Shown here piece by piece: positions 12,621 through 24,664 of a stretch of 64,000 nucleotides of DNA. Positions within the stretch are counted from its first letter, which is position 1, and each line of letters begins with the position of its first letter. The DNA lies in contig CM073321.1 of the NCBI GenBank assembly GCA_037043015.1, positions 2,113,001 to 2,177,000 of the forward strand. Direction: 5' to 3'. Source of the DNA: Bryum argenteum (taxonomy: Eukaryota; Streptophyta; Bryopsida; Bryales; Bryaceae). The translations under genes were made by a program, and so were the position numbers. Below the pieces are notes generated by a model. The model did no database searches and was not told where the DNA came from. It was given only the letters and a program-made list of their open reading frames with translations.

Positions 12621-15195
12621 ATATACAGACACAAACATAGACTCCTATGTCCATAAGATGGTCTTACAAGCAACCAACATCAATTTTAGACAATGCACAC
12701 GACCTAAGTGAGGGTCACGAACTTACGAACAACAAGACCTCTTGTTCCAGAAACCGAAAGCGGGATTGACACAAATCCTTGTCTCTCCACCTCTGTAACA
12801 ACTCTGTCAAACTCAATATCGCTCAAACCTGTCCGCATGCATCGAAGATTATAAACATCAAATCCATTGTATACAGTTTTGTGACTTGGGAATGACTATT
12901 TTACAGGTACTTTGCTCCTCCCGAACACAGGCAACCGTTGTTGGAGAATCTGATGTAAGACGAGACGAGGCTCGGCAGGCATCGTGCTGCTCAAAGTAGT
13001 GCGAAACGCCCATTAGTTTGTACAGGTCCTTATTTTACCAAATTCTTTTACCTGTTTGTATTCTAGATAATGGAATACTTTTGTGAAGGCCTGTTGTGGA
13101 CATTGTTCGTGTGAATGAGTGGAGCTTGTGTGCTTGTGTGCAGATCGTAAAAGCAACAGGCTGGATAGAAAATCATCGAAGGAATTGTAGTGCAGGAAGC
13201 CTGACGTTCGGTGCTGCAGGATTTAACTTGAATGCAAAGATTGATTAATATGGAAACATGAGGTTTATTTCAAATAATGGTTTGATGAAGCTGCCGCTTT
13301 TGAGGTGGGGAAGTAGGTAGGTGCAAGCAAATATAGACTGCTAGATGGCACAAGTGGAGCCATGTGATGCAAGTGGAGCAATGTGATGCTTGACTCCGAC
13401 TGCCTACCATTTACTCATTCTCTCTCACTCGTATGAATAATGCAAGGCTTCGTATCAATACTCAGATTGCATAAAAATACGGTATGTACCTGCCGTATGC
13501 TCATTATTTGTTTCTTTACTTCTTGACATTGTGTTCAATTTATGACATTACTTCTATTAATTGCTGATGAAGTGCAGAATAACTAGCCCTAGAGGGTAAC
13601 TTTGAATAGCTAATCAGGAGACAGGTGTTGTCGATTTGGTTTTGAGGAAAAGGTGCTATACACATGATTTTATAATATTTGTAAAATATTTAGCATGATT
13701 TTGAGATTTCAGCATTAATATTGGATTGATAGCTAAGGAGGATGGAGGAGGGGTAATGAGCCCCCTAATTTTTTGATGTATAGACATTAAATACCAAGGA
13801 GTAGGCTTCCAAGGGTAACTTGGGGTCACAGACCTCAAATTTGAATTCAGAATTATCAGAAACAGCCTTGGGAGGTCCCCACGGATTCTAGGGTGTCTCC
13901 TTGGTAGCTGCCACGAACCATTGCCCCGGGACGGGACGGGGTGGGGAGGAGCGGCAGCGGCTGATCGAGCCTCACGACAACACCCGTAGCCGCGAAAGAT
14001 GACGCAACAACAGTATGCTACAAACGAGGCAGCAGTCTAGTGGGGGAGTCCCGGGATGGGCGGCCATGGCGTTTCTAAGAGGTATGGTAATGGCGCAAAT
14101 TTCAACATGGGAAACTTTTGTTGCTAGCCATGGAAGAAATTCGTATGCATGAGTAAAATAATTAGAAGATTCAACACAATGAAATCATAACTTTAAGGTC
14201 CACCTAAAATTTCTTATGGAGTTGAACTTTCAGGTGTTTCTAATAATATGGCCGAGTTTAGAATATTTATGGCGAGTACATTGAGAATTAGGCCAAAAAG
14301 CTATTATGTACCCCTTAGGTTGTTGGATCCAACAAGCCATTATTAGTATTATTTTACTTTAGAGTACCTTACCTTATGTGCTAGTAAGTACCAAAGGGAG
14401 GGTTGTAGTTGTCCCTATTTCAAATGTTAGGTTTAAAAATTTCAGTGAAAAGCTACTTTTAATTAAATGAGGTTGGACGCCTTGATTCAACTTGATATCT
14501 TCAAAAATGACTTTTGAGAGTTTCAAAATAGAAATCTTAACTCCTAAGAGCCCAATCAACCATTTTATGGTTGAACCGAAATTCTAGGCGTTGTAGCAGA
14601 TAAAACAATATTTTTCTTTAAAAAAGTTCAACATTCCAGAAGTTTGGTGAGTTAGGAACCATATCCATTTTGGATTCATAGATTGTTTACAATAAGCCTT
14701 TAGATACAAACAGGGCAAGGTTTTTCCTAGTCTAGGATAATTTACTATTTCGGGAAAGTAATAAGGTTCCTCATAGGTTACTCATGGCGTCTCTTCACTT
14801 TGGATTATAGTGAAGTTTTTATGCTACGTTTACCTTCAATTATTAATAATTGATTTAAAAGGGGGGCATATTTAGAGAATTATTAAAATTTTGAAGTTGT
14901 TTTGAAAAGTTACACTAAATTTTAAATTAGAAGTGTCCAAAGTTTACAAAACCTTTTCAAATAATGATAAGAAAATTATTCTCATAAGGATAAAAACTTC
15001 TAGGAAGAGTCTTATTGAATCAAGGTTTTATCATCATATATACAAATCTCCATGCCCTAGTTTCGTAGTTGCTACCAAGTTAAGAGTTGTCGAGAGCAAT
15101 TCACATCACAGATGATAAATAAACATATGTCAATTTGAGTAAAAATAATGCTCCACGATTCATATGTGCTTTTGAAAGTTACGAAAACTTTAAAA
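12621..15195. other. Non-coding stretch, nothing recognised
   Basis: No reading frame above about 60 codons and no domain or repeat that I can name. The left part has mixed composition with some GC-rich patches near 13,900-14,070; the right part is AT-rich. Confidence 0.35.
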
Positions 15196-15199
15196 GGAT

Positions 15200-15255
15200 A
15201 AAACCTAGGGTTCTACTAACCTAGGGTTCTACTAACCTAGGGTTCTAATAATTAG
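15200..15255. repeat. Short tandem repeat of CCTAGGGTTCTACTAA
   Basis: Three consecutive copies of the 16-bp unit CCTAGGGTTCTACTAA, the last one degenerate. The AGGGTT core resembles part of a plant telomere repeat, but the unit is not telomeric. Confidence 0.6.
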
Positions 15256-15949
15256 TAGAAGCCAAGTTATTGTTTAAAAGCATCACGATTTTCTAAAAAT
15301 ATCATTAATTCAAAGGATATCATGCCCAAATAATAAATGATCAATAATTTGAGCTAATTTCTGAAATTTGGACCAACCGAGCCCTACAACATATCATCGT
15401 CTCTAGCCAAATCGGAACATAGAAGAATGTTAAGTACGTTGGAAGTCCTAGCATCGCAACATGGATAGTACTTATTGTTTTCCTTGTTGTTTTCTTAGTT
15501 TATTTATTTATTTATTTCCAAGAACGAAAAAATTATGACCCACTTAAATGCAACATGTTATTAAACGTTGTCTTTCTATATGAAGTTCAATAGTCTATTA
15601 TCGTAAGGAATTTGATAATAGGTAACCACTATGCAAAATAATTCTATTTATTCATGTTTGTAGATATCAACAACTAAGAATATGTAAAAGTTGTTGGTTT
15701 CTTCTTCAAATTGTCTACTGAAGAGTAATTAACGTCGCGTGATTGAGTAATCGATAGTATTATGGGTTTATGATCATTCATTTTGTATACCATAAGTAAT
15801 TTTTCCATACGTTTGAATTTATAATGGTTTTTTACCATTTTCCCTCCCAAATATACAATTGTAAGTGAAAGTCATTATATATCATGTGCATCGAATGTTT
15901 AGTTATGAGGAGGAATGGTGCACACCTTAAATTCAAACAACATTCCTCC

Positions 15950-16900
15950 ATATCCTACTTAAAGTAAGAAAATAGAGCCAAAACCATTACTATAACGCTC
16001 TAAGAAGGTTTGGAATTATTGAATTTTAAGTGAATAATTCTAAGTGTGGTATTTTAAGATAGAAATTGGTTTATTTTAAGTGAGGTATTCTATGATTAGT
16101 ATTTAGTCAATGCGGTCTCGTCATCTTATATTATTATTTAGTAAATTAAGTGTATAATTATAAGTATGATATTCAATTAATTTCAATGTATCATATTTAG
16201 ATTAGTATTTAGTAAATTAGTTGTAGTAATTTAAGTATAGTATTCAATCCTTCTAAATGTGGTATTTTAAGGTTGGGATTGATTTATTTCAAGTGAGGTA
16301 TTCTAAGATTAGTATTTAGTCAATGTGGTGTGGTTATCTTATATTATTACTAAGTAAATTAAGTGTGTAATTATAAGTATAATATTCAATGAATTTCAGT
16401 GTAGTATACTAAGATTAGTTTTTAGTAAATAGGTCTTGTATTCTATGTATAGTATTCAATTATTCTAACTGTGGTATTCGAGTATTCGGAATGAGTTATT
16501 TTAAATAAGGTATTCTAGTAAATTTACTATGTAAATTAGGTATAATCTTCAATTAATTTACATGAGGTATTGAATGATTAGTATTTAGTAAATAAAGTGT
16601 GGTATTCTAACATGATTATTTAATAAATTTGATATGGTATTCAAAATATAGTATTCAATATTCTAAATGTAGTATTCTATGAATAGTATTTGGTAATTGA
16701 GGTGTGGTATTATAATATTATTAATTAGTAAATTTGATATGGTATTCTACATATAGTATGCAATTATTCTAAATATGGTGTTCAAAGAGTAAAATTGAGT
16801 TATTTTAAGTGTGATATTCTAATATAAATACTTAGTAAATTATGTGTGATATTCTAAGAATATTATTTAGTTTTTCTAAGTGTGGTATTCAAAATTTTGG
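15950..16900. repeat. Degenerate AT-rich minisatellite
   Basis: Irregular repetition of phrases such as AAGTGTGGTATTCTAAG and ATTAGTATTTAGTAAATTA, roughly every 60-80 bp, with many substitutions. It has no coding potential and looks like an old, decayed tandem array. Confidence 0.6.
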
Positions 16901-17467
16901 AGGGTAGTAAGAAGAGAGAGGAGGATGGTAGCGAGGTTAACAACAAAGTCAAGGATGAACATACTTAACCCTTAAACGCCCATAGAATTAACGTCTATAG
17001 TAGGAAAAAGCTCTAAATAGGTTGATTTGGGTTTGGTAAGCATATATTTTTCAGAATATAGATTGTATGAAAATATAAACCCTTTGTAAGTGTAAAGTTG
17101 ATACCTACTTTTTAAAATTAATTTTGTGCTTCAATAGTTCCCATACTATAGAAGATGTTTTATGGTCAAAGTTTGAAAACACTATTTGGGCATGCTCTAA
17201 CCTCTCCTAAAGTCCATTAGATCGCAAAACTACGTAAATTCACCATCAATCAAAAGTGTACTTTCTATCTAATCAAGTTTTTTTTTGTACATGTTAACTA
17301 AATTAGAGGTCATAATCACACTATTCTAATGACAAGTTTTGAGTATAAAACTTTTGTATATCAACACTTTGTAATTATCCTTATTACTTGCTACAATAAT
17401 ACTCATAAAAACCGTCTAGACTTCAAATTGAAAAGTATACTTATCCTTGAATGTAAAATCTTGAACT

Positions 17468-17650
17468 CCTAAACTACCAAAACCCTAAATCGAAACCCTA
17501 AATCCTAAATCCTTAATTCTTAACCTTTAACCCTAAATCCTAAATCAAAAACCCTAAACCCTTAACCCTAAACCGTAAACCCTAAATCCTAAATTCTAAA
17601 CCCTAACTCTAAACCCTAAACCGTAAACCCTAAATCCTAAACCCTTAATA
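17468..17650. repeat. Interstitial degenerate telomere-type repeats (CCCTAAA)
   Basis: About 180 bp of CCCTAAA, CCCTAAAT, CCTAAAC and similar variants, the plant-type telomere sequence in C-strand orientation, mixed with single-base variants. It is interstitial because ordinary sequence continues on both sides. Possible origins are an old end-joining or break-repair event, or a subtelomeric block. Confidence 0.75.
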
Positions 17651-18049
17651 TATAAATCCTGTACTATATAATACACTAAACTTTTAGAAGTTACATTGAA
17701 CTTCAGACCGTCTCCACAAATACTAACGATCACAAATTATAAGAAGATCACTTTTATTGGGATTAATTAAAAAAAATCTCCTTTGAAAAGAACATTTTGT
17801 AATTGGTTCGCATATTCGTTCAAAAGTTCGTTAAGAAATTCGTTATAAAAGCTCGTTGAAGAAATTCGTGACAAAAGTTCCGGGATCCTCATTTAATAGC
17901 CGGATCTATTCTAGAATTTGTAATGGCTAAAGATTCCAGAAATTGACCGTTTGAATAATGGTTTTGGTGGGCAAAGTTTTCCCGCTCTTTTCTCGCACTC
18001 AATCTTGTTTGCGGGTATCCTTCGTGCGCAAGGAATTTTTTTATTCTCT

Positions 18050-18334
18050 TTCCTCCCTTCCTCCCTTCCTCCCTTCCTCCCTTCCTCCCTTCCTCCCTTC
18101 CTCCCTTCCTCCCTTCCTCCCTTCCTCCCTTCCTCCCTTCCTCCCTTCCTCCCTTCCTCCCTTCCTCCCTTCCTCCCTTCCTCCCTTCCTCCCTTCCTCC
18201 CTTCCTCCCTTCCTCCCTTCCTCCCTTCCTCCCTTCCTCCCTTCCTCCCTTCCTCCCTTCCTCCCTTCCTCCCTTCCTCCCTTCCTCCCTTCCTCCCTTC
18301 CTCCCTTCCTCCCTTCCTCCCTTCCTCCCTTCCT
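18050..18334. repeat. Perfect (TTCCTCCC)n microsatellite, about 285 bp
   Basis: An uninterrupted 8-bp tandem repeat of about 35 units. The plus strand is pure pyrimidine and the minus strand is (GGGAAGGA)n. The long frames in every phase across it (LPPFLPSS or GREEGRKG peptides) follow from the repeat and are not genes. Confidence 0.97.
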
Positions 18335-18679
18335 GGGCTGGATTGTTCTTAACTTCAATTGCTCTTAACTTCCACCAAAGGTTAGCTACCATTCCATGAA
18401 ACTTTGTTATGCGATTGTATAGAATGCACTATCCAATATTGTTTTGGAGCATATCGGATTTGTTTGTGTTCATTGTTCTTCGTTTACGCATATTTGTGTT
18501 TAATATTTTGGTTGACTCGATTGTTGTTGTATCTGTTGGAACCTATGTAAAGAAACCTCGTATAAGTCATAACGTAGATTGCGTCATTTACGCTTGTATA
18601 TTTGGAAATGCATCGGGATGTGTGCCATAGTCGGGTCACCTCGGAGGGCGTGCAATCTTCGATTCAGTTGGTACGATGC

Positions 18680-19830
18680 CAACTTTTTGTCGAGTCAACG
18701 CTAACTCTTATATTAACAACTGGACTCATATAATTTCAAAGTGTTTGGTACCATGGCGAGTTATCATCGGGTCGACGATAACTTTCTTGTTTACCACTTG
18801 GTTTATGTAATGTTCAAATGTTTGGTACCGTGGCATGTATCGTCGTGTCGACCATAACTCTTATTTTAGTCATTGGGTTCATGTAATGTTGAAATGTTTG
18901 GTAGATTGGGATGTAATCGTTGTGTCAAAGATAACTCTTATGTTAATCACTGAGTTTCTGTAAGGCTGATGTGTTTGGTACCTTGACATGTTATTGTCGG
19001 GTCGACGATAACTCTGATGTTTACCATTGGGTTCATGTAATGTTGAGAGGTTATATCTAGGTCTGAGCTTCGGGTTGATGTGTTCGGTACCTTGACATGT
19101 TATCGTCGAGTCGACGATAACTCTTTTGTTGGTCACTGGGTTCATGTAATTTTGAAATGTTTGGTAGAATGGTATGTTATCGTCGTGTCGACAATAACTC
19201 TTATGTTAATCACTGGGTTTCTGTAAGGCTAATGTGTTTGGTACATTGATATGTTATCGTCGGGTCGACGATAACTCTGATTTTTACCATTGCGTTCATG
19301 TATTGTTGAAGTATTTAATACCATGGCATGTTATTGTCAGGTCAACGATATCCCTTGTGCTTACCTGTAGGTGCATGTAAAATTGAAAATATTTAGTACC
19401 ACGGCGTGTTATCGTCGGGTCGACGATAACTTTGAATGATTAGGTTATCGGCTATAGCTATTGATTATTTGACACTATTTAGTCATTGAATGGTGCCATA
19501 GTTTTGACATGAGGTAGTATTAGAATCATATTTGTTACATCGCACCGTGGTATTTTGTCTCTTGGACTATGTCTTTTTCTTCAGCTTGAAGCTGGCAATT
19601 ATCGTCAAATCGACGATATATTTTAATGTGTCAAGTATCGGATTTGTGATACTAAACGTCCGTACACTTGCCCGCTTCTATTCTAACGATATATTGATGG
19701 ATTCATGCAATTAATATTATTTTCGGTATTCGTATATTAATCTATTGGATACAATATGATTTGTTTAGAATCCATTGAGAAAGCTTGCATTATTTTACAT
19801 TTCATTGTTATCGTCAACTCGACGATATAT
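18680..19830. repeat. Array of about twelve palindromes in a ~77-bp tandem repeat upstream of the DUF7869 gene
   Basis: Palindrome copies lie near 18,685, 18,760, 18,838, 18,913, 18,990, 19,100, 19,176, 19,253, 19,330, 19,408, 19,598 and 19,808. From 18,685 to 19,420 most sit in a repeated frame of about 77 bp: a GTTTGGTACC-like phrase, then TGGCATG, the palindrome, and a TTCATGTAATGTTGAAAT-like phrase. The best copies are perfect 9-bp arms around GGT or AGT. The array ends about 165 bp before the ATG at 19,995, mirroring the array upstream of the minus-strand gene at 8,726. Confidence 0.85.
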
Positions 19831-19994
19831 CTTACTGTACTCTTCCACTCAATTTTGTGAAGCCGTGATCAGGATAATCTTGCAGGTATGTGCTCTTCTA
19901 GTTCTTAATCTTCATTTTTCATATTATGATGTGCGATTGATACTTATAGTTTAGACAACTGCACTGTGTTGAGTGGGGATCTTGTTATCGCAGA

Positions 19995-22866
19995 ATGGAC
20001 AACCATCGGCCTATGGATTTTGCCAGACATATTCCTGTGTTACCTCCATGGATCGCTGTTTGCGAAAGGTTGCCTCGTTCAAAGTGGTATTTGAAGGCAG
20101 TTACTATTCGCAGCAATGACGATATAGACGTCGTGAAAGCACTGTTCCAGAACACGGATCTGACCGATGTTGATGACAGAGTGGATCTTTACGCTCCTCC
20201 TGTCAATCCTTTAGGGGAGGACATAGTGTTTGTCCAAATTGCAGAGTCGTTATGCGAGTTGGAAGTTCCATCCGGTTGGATGTGGTCAGTTCAATCATGG
20301 GATATAAACTAGTCATACTAGATGGTGTTAGTCTCTTTGACCATTACACTACTCATGTGTACAACATGGCCGTCAAGGCTCTCAATAAGCGTGGTCGGAA
20401 AGGTGTACGTTCCTATGAAACCATGCGTGAGAGAGTTGAGGTAGCTGTACCCGCAAAGAAAGAGGCTCTCCTTGCCTCTCAAACAATCACATGAGTTTCC
20501 ACTCTAACATGTTGCGGAAACAATTGCCTTCAACCGTTTTTGCGCGGACAGATTCATGATATTTGCTCACAACTTCATATCAATTATAGTGTGTACTCTC
20601 CAAAGAAGTGCCTTCTTGAGGTGCATAGACAAGTCCACAAGGATTCCGTTGGAAACAAGAGGATTACCTTGAAAGGTAGGGAAGTTTGTTCCATAGCGTT
20701 GTCGACTATTCATGGGATTTCGAGAGCTACCTTCTATAGGTACAAAGATGCGGCGCGAGGGGGATAACAAGCTGAGGTGCACGGAAATGTGGGTTTGAAA
20801 AAACCCAGACTACACACAGTCCAAGCTAATGCGACTCTTTGATCACTTATAGTTTCTGATGTTGACCGAATGCCACACAAAACCAAAACGCTTGTTTCTG
20901 GTGAAAAAGCTCCATCAATAGTTCTACCTTCTGCATTTTGCTGGAGTGATCAGATGAGTCACATCAATGAGATTAATGCAGCATTTGATTTGCCGCCAAT
21001 TTCTTCAACTGGCTTGAGCAATATTTGACAGGCTTCCTTTTTCGAATATGCTGCAAAAGCTAAACGAGACAGTTTCTCTCGTTGTGGTTTGTGTTCAATA
21101 AGTGCAGGCAATTACGAAGTGCTTGTACTCCCCTCCAGTATGCACAATCAAAGTGGACTGAGGCTTTGGAAGCTCACCTGAATTGTGCAAGGGCCCATAG
21201 GGAACTATATTCTTTCAATCGGACGGTCTCTGAAGGCTTTCGTCATAAGATGCTATCTATCATCCATGACAAAATGGATCATTCTAAGACTGCGTCACCC
21301 CACTATTCTCACAAGACCAAAGTTACAGATTCTTACATGAGGATGCCAGTTGCAGTGACGGGAATGATTGCTCATGGTCATGGAGATGTTAAATATGCCC
21401 ACTATGGCCTTGACACATTCGCAACAGATTCCAACCACACCATTGGATCCATTGCGAAGTTGCTACGCGATCTTGAGAAGGCTCCAAAGAATTCGTCACG
21501 CAAGCTATTTTCGGAGGAAAACACGCATACTCCTTTTACCAAGGCTATTTTGAAGAGTTCGGAGATTTGTTTGGACTCCCTCCTTCCTCTACCAGAGGTG
21601 GTGATTCCTGCTAAACCCTTGCCTCCTATATTGGTTTTGCAGCTGGATAATGCTTCTGGTGACAATAAAAATAGATACGTTTTTGCCTTTTGTTCGCTGC
21701 TTGTATACAAAGGCATTTTCCGTGAAGTGTACATCAACTTTCTCATAGTAGGGCACACACATGAAGACATAGATGCCATGTTCGGGCGATGGAGCTTGAA
21801 GGTGAAGGCAAATAACTTTCCAACTATTCCTAGACTTATGAAATCTTTCATGGATTGTGAGACACACCTTGTGATTCCTCATTTGATAGAAGAAGTTTGC
21901 GATTCTAAAGAGTTTGTTGAAGGTTACTTAGGGAGTGGTGGTGATTTTTTAGAAGGTCGTTCAAAATCCCAGCAATTCAAATTCTTCATGGATTCTGACG
22001 GATGGCCACTGGTAGAGTACAAGATTATGTGTACGGATAAGAAGTGGTTGCCTTCGCATGGCAACGGGATCCGGTTGTGGTCAGAGATAGAGGACGGACG
22101 ACCCATAGTTCCAAATGGCGAACCCTTTCCGGTGGAACCTCGTACGTTGTGTACACTTGATGGGATCAAGAAAGGGTTGAACGGTATTATTTCTCACTGA
22201 ACTGGAATAGCAAACGATGATCTCTCTGGAGAATTTAGGCGCAAGAATGATCCTTTAAAAGAGTATTGGAAGGATGTTCGAATAGCTCTTAATGCGGAAC
22301 TCGAGCCTCGGGAAAGAATACTAGACGAATTTTGGTCGGCTACAAGAGTACTTCACAACGAGGCGGATCGTAGGCTTAGAGATGGGAGGCTTCAAGAAGT
22401 GGTTGCAGAGGATGAACCCTATTTTGGACGTAGACGTGATGGTCCACGAGCTTCATTTCGTGTAAATTACGATACTTTTGCAGGGTATTTTGTTGTAGTT
22501 TGCCCAACGGATGATGACGTGAGGCCATTGTGGGTGGCTGGGGCGATAACCAATCCCAATCCGGATCCCGGTCATATGCACATGATCGAGATTCAATATT
22601 GGATGCCTGCAGGTTCTGAACGACACATAAATATGGAAACATATGAAAGATGGAACACAGAAAAAGGGAATTCTTGGCGCGAAGATTGATCTATGAATCC
22701 AACTTGGTCGAGTATAAGTTGTATCATGACAGCTTGGAAGCCACATTTTCAGGAAGGAACTTCAGATCCAAAGGTGGCAATACCTAAGCCTCAAATTGAC
22801 ATCATCAAGGCATCCGTTCAAGCCTTTTCAAGTAACTCAGAACAAGACTCTTCTGCTGCAGAATGA
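19995..22866 (+). pseudogene. DUF7869-type transposase-like protein, decayed by stops and frameshifts
   Basis: Three segments read in order. 19,995-20,312 (MDNHRPMDFARHIPVLPPW) is the N-terminus. After a one-base frame change, 20,252-21,080 carries TCCGNNCLQPF, a Cys-rich motif that probably binds zinc, and GREVCSIALSTIHGISRATFYRY. After another frame change near 21,090, 21,082-22,866 carries the core: KMLSIIHDKMDHSKT, then LQLDNASGDNKNRYVFAF and FLIVGHTHEDIDAMFGRWS. The last two are the hallmark DN...NKN and GHTHEDID motifs of the DUF7869 family, an RNase-H/DDE-like transposase group (family knowledge, recalled). A C-terminal acidic domain ends at TGA 22,864. In-frame TGA codons at 20,492, 20,840, 21,026, 22,198 and 22,687 sit where Trp is plausible, and TAA occurs at 20,765. 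The copy is inactive as read. Confidence 0.7.
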
Positions 22867-23500
22867 TGTGTCATTTTAGTATATAGAGGTTTGTTTTTTT
22901 GTTGACGAAGGGATAGACTAGACTATGGATTTCATTGGTTAGAGATAAATGATTACTTCAAAGATATGTTAGTTGTTGTCGTTATAGAATTTGGCATGGT
23001 CTAAAATTTGCATATACAAATGTTTTTTGATAGCTTGAGAATATTCTCATTATTATTCACATCGACATACCTAGAAGTGTAAGGATTGGTTGTTACTATT
23101 TATAGCATGTTCACATTTCATTGTTTGTTCCAATGTCGTTTATTGATTTATTTTTTTCCTTTTTAGAATAATAGAAAATGTTAGATGTTTCATACTAATG
23201 TTTAGGAACCCTACAAGTGAGGTTTGTAGACGATGGCCTTACATTATTTTGATTGGAATGAAGAAATTCAATGAGAGATAGAGCAACTACATAATTTAGA
23301 GCCTCGTTTTAATAGCTTGTCTCAATTTAATGAACAAATTAAAAGTGTTATTTAAACAGAGTCTCATAAATTTGCAAGTCTCATTTTAATGATATGTCTC
23401 AATTTAATGAACCAATTTAATGATCTAAAATTAGTGAGATTAATGTGAGACTTAAACTTGTCTCATTTTAATGAATATGGCCTTTTTGTATGAATCAGCA
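22867..23500. other. AT-rich spacer, no gene seen
   Basis: AT-rich sequence between the DUF7869 gene and the HAD-like locus. It contains a short diverged direct repeat (TCTCAATTTAATGAACAAATT near 23,320, in two parts, and a second copy near 23,397). No coding signal was seen. Confidence 0.4.
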
Positions 23501-23559
23501 TTTTGCAAGGTCACTCTCTTGTTTTAATGTTATCAACTATTGTCGCTTGGTGTCTTTCT

Positions 23560-24648
23560 GCAGGCGAGCCACTCCAAAAACCCCGCCAAATGATCGCCCT
23601 TTATCAACCCATCACGCATGTGTTGCCTAGTCTATTGCGGTCAAAGCCCAAGTCGTTGAATGTGGTTTTGGAGTTGGACGGGGTCCTCTACTCTACTGCC
23701 CCCTTGTCGGGGGTGCCTGCAGAGTGCCTTCAGTTTCCTGATCCGATACACAAGCCCGTTTATTCCACCACTGTTCCGACCATACTAGCTGACGCTGTCA
23801 TTTACTGTCGTCCCGAGGTTGTTGCGTTCCTCCGGTTACTTAGTTTATTTTGTGACATCTATGTTTGGAGTACTTTGGATGCCAGAGTTGTTCGCAGCTT
23901 GTGCTCCTTCATGTTTGAGGGGTCTAGTGTTGCCCTCACATTGTCATGGCTTCCAACCAATGCGATAACTTCTTGTTGAAGAATTAAGCAAAGGCCACGT
24001 ACCCCAGTACAACGAAGCCCATCCTTCTTAAATACGCGCGGCGCCGGCTGTACACTAGGAGGGATTTTAGTTTCTGTGACCAAAACTTGCTATTTATCGG
24101 GAGTAAACATGAAACCTACGTAGTCGTTGATTCATTGAATACCCTTTTCCGGACTGGTGGAATCATTCAGATCCCGAGGGTCCTAAGGCTCTAAAGCAGT
24201 TACGCGAGATTATTCTCGCGGTTCACTTGAATGGTCCTGATTGCTTCCGTCAGACGATGCGTTGTTGTAGGCCCACGAGTAATGACTTACCAAGGGACTC
24301 GGAGTTGTGTAAACTTTTGATGCATAATCTTCCCTACCTGTGGAACGAGGATGTCGTCACCGGGAAGAAGCTGCGATGAATTCTAATATCTTTGGTATTT
24401 CTTTGAATATTCCGATACTCAGATTTCAAGAATCTTTTTAAATACTACGCTCCATGAATCTCGTTAATTTATACTTGTCTACATATTGCAGGTTTCACGA
24501 CGTAAGTCTCACCTTCCCACGCTTCCTTCGCAACCCTCTATACCAATCTCCAAATTGGTCCCTCTACGGTGTTGGATCCCTCCTTCACCAATGCGGAGTC
24601 CAACACTTTGTCGGAAAGGCAGATGGGATGTTTGCTCTTTATTGCTTC
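23560..24648 (+). pseudogene. FCP1/HAD-phosphatase-like gene, 5' part, interrupted by a transposon
   Basis: An acceptor-like TTTCTGCAG precedes the coding stretch at about 23,561. LNVVLELDGVLYST matches the HAD motif I region (first Asp replaced by Glu: ELDGVL), and VIYCRPEVVAFLRLLS and DIYVWSTLDARVV match the FCP1-like core order. The frame shifts near 23,940 and carries TAA near 23,984; it then continues to HETYVVVDSLNTLF, at the place of the DDSP motif. A later exon (from about 24,490) carries TLSERQMGCLLFIAS and is cut after position 24,648 by the CACTA element. The reading continues in frame at 49,370. Substitution of catalytic acids suggests a non-phosphatase role or loss of function. 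It may belong to the same mobile unit as the DUF7869 gene just upstream, but that is a guess. Confidence 0.6.
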
Positions 24649-24664
24649 CACTAGAGGAAAACAG

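Noticed and set aside
17468-17650. A true chromosome end
   Set aside because: Repeats are few and degenerate and ordinary sequence continues on both sides.
17889-18392. Long reading frames on both strands (poly-PPFLPSS and poly-GREEGRKG proteins)
   Set aside because: They exist only because the 8-bp microsatellite lacks stop codons in these frames; there is no other support.
18680-19830. Regularly spaced palindromes as a CRISPR array
   Set aside because: The intervening sequences are themselves similar, there are no cas genes, and the surroundings are eukaryotic with introns.
20492-22689. TGA read as tryptophan (altered genetic code)
   Set aside because: TGG is common in the same genes, TAG also replaces Trp elsewhere, and frameshifts occur too, so pseudogene decay explains it better.
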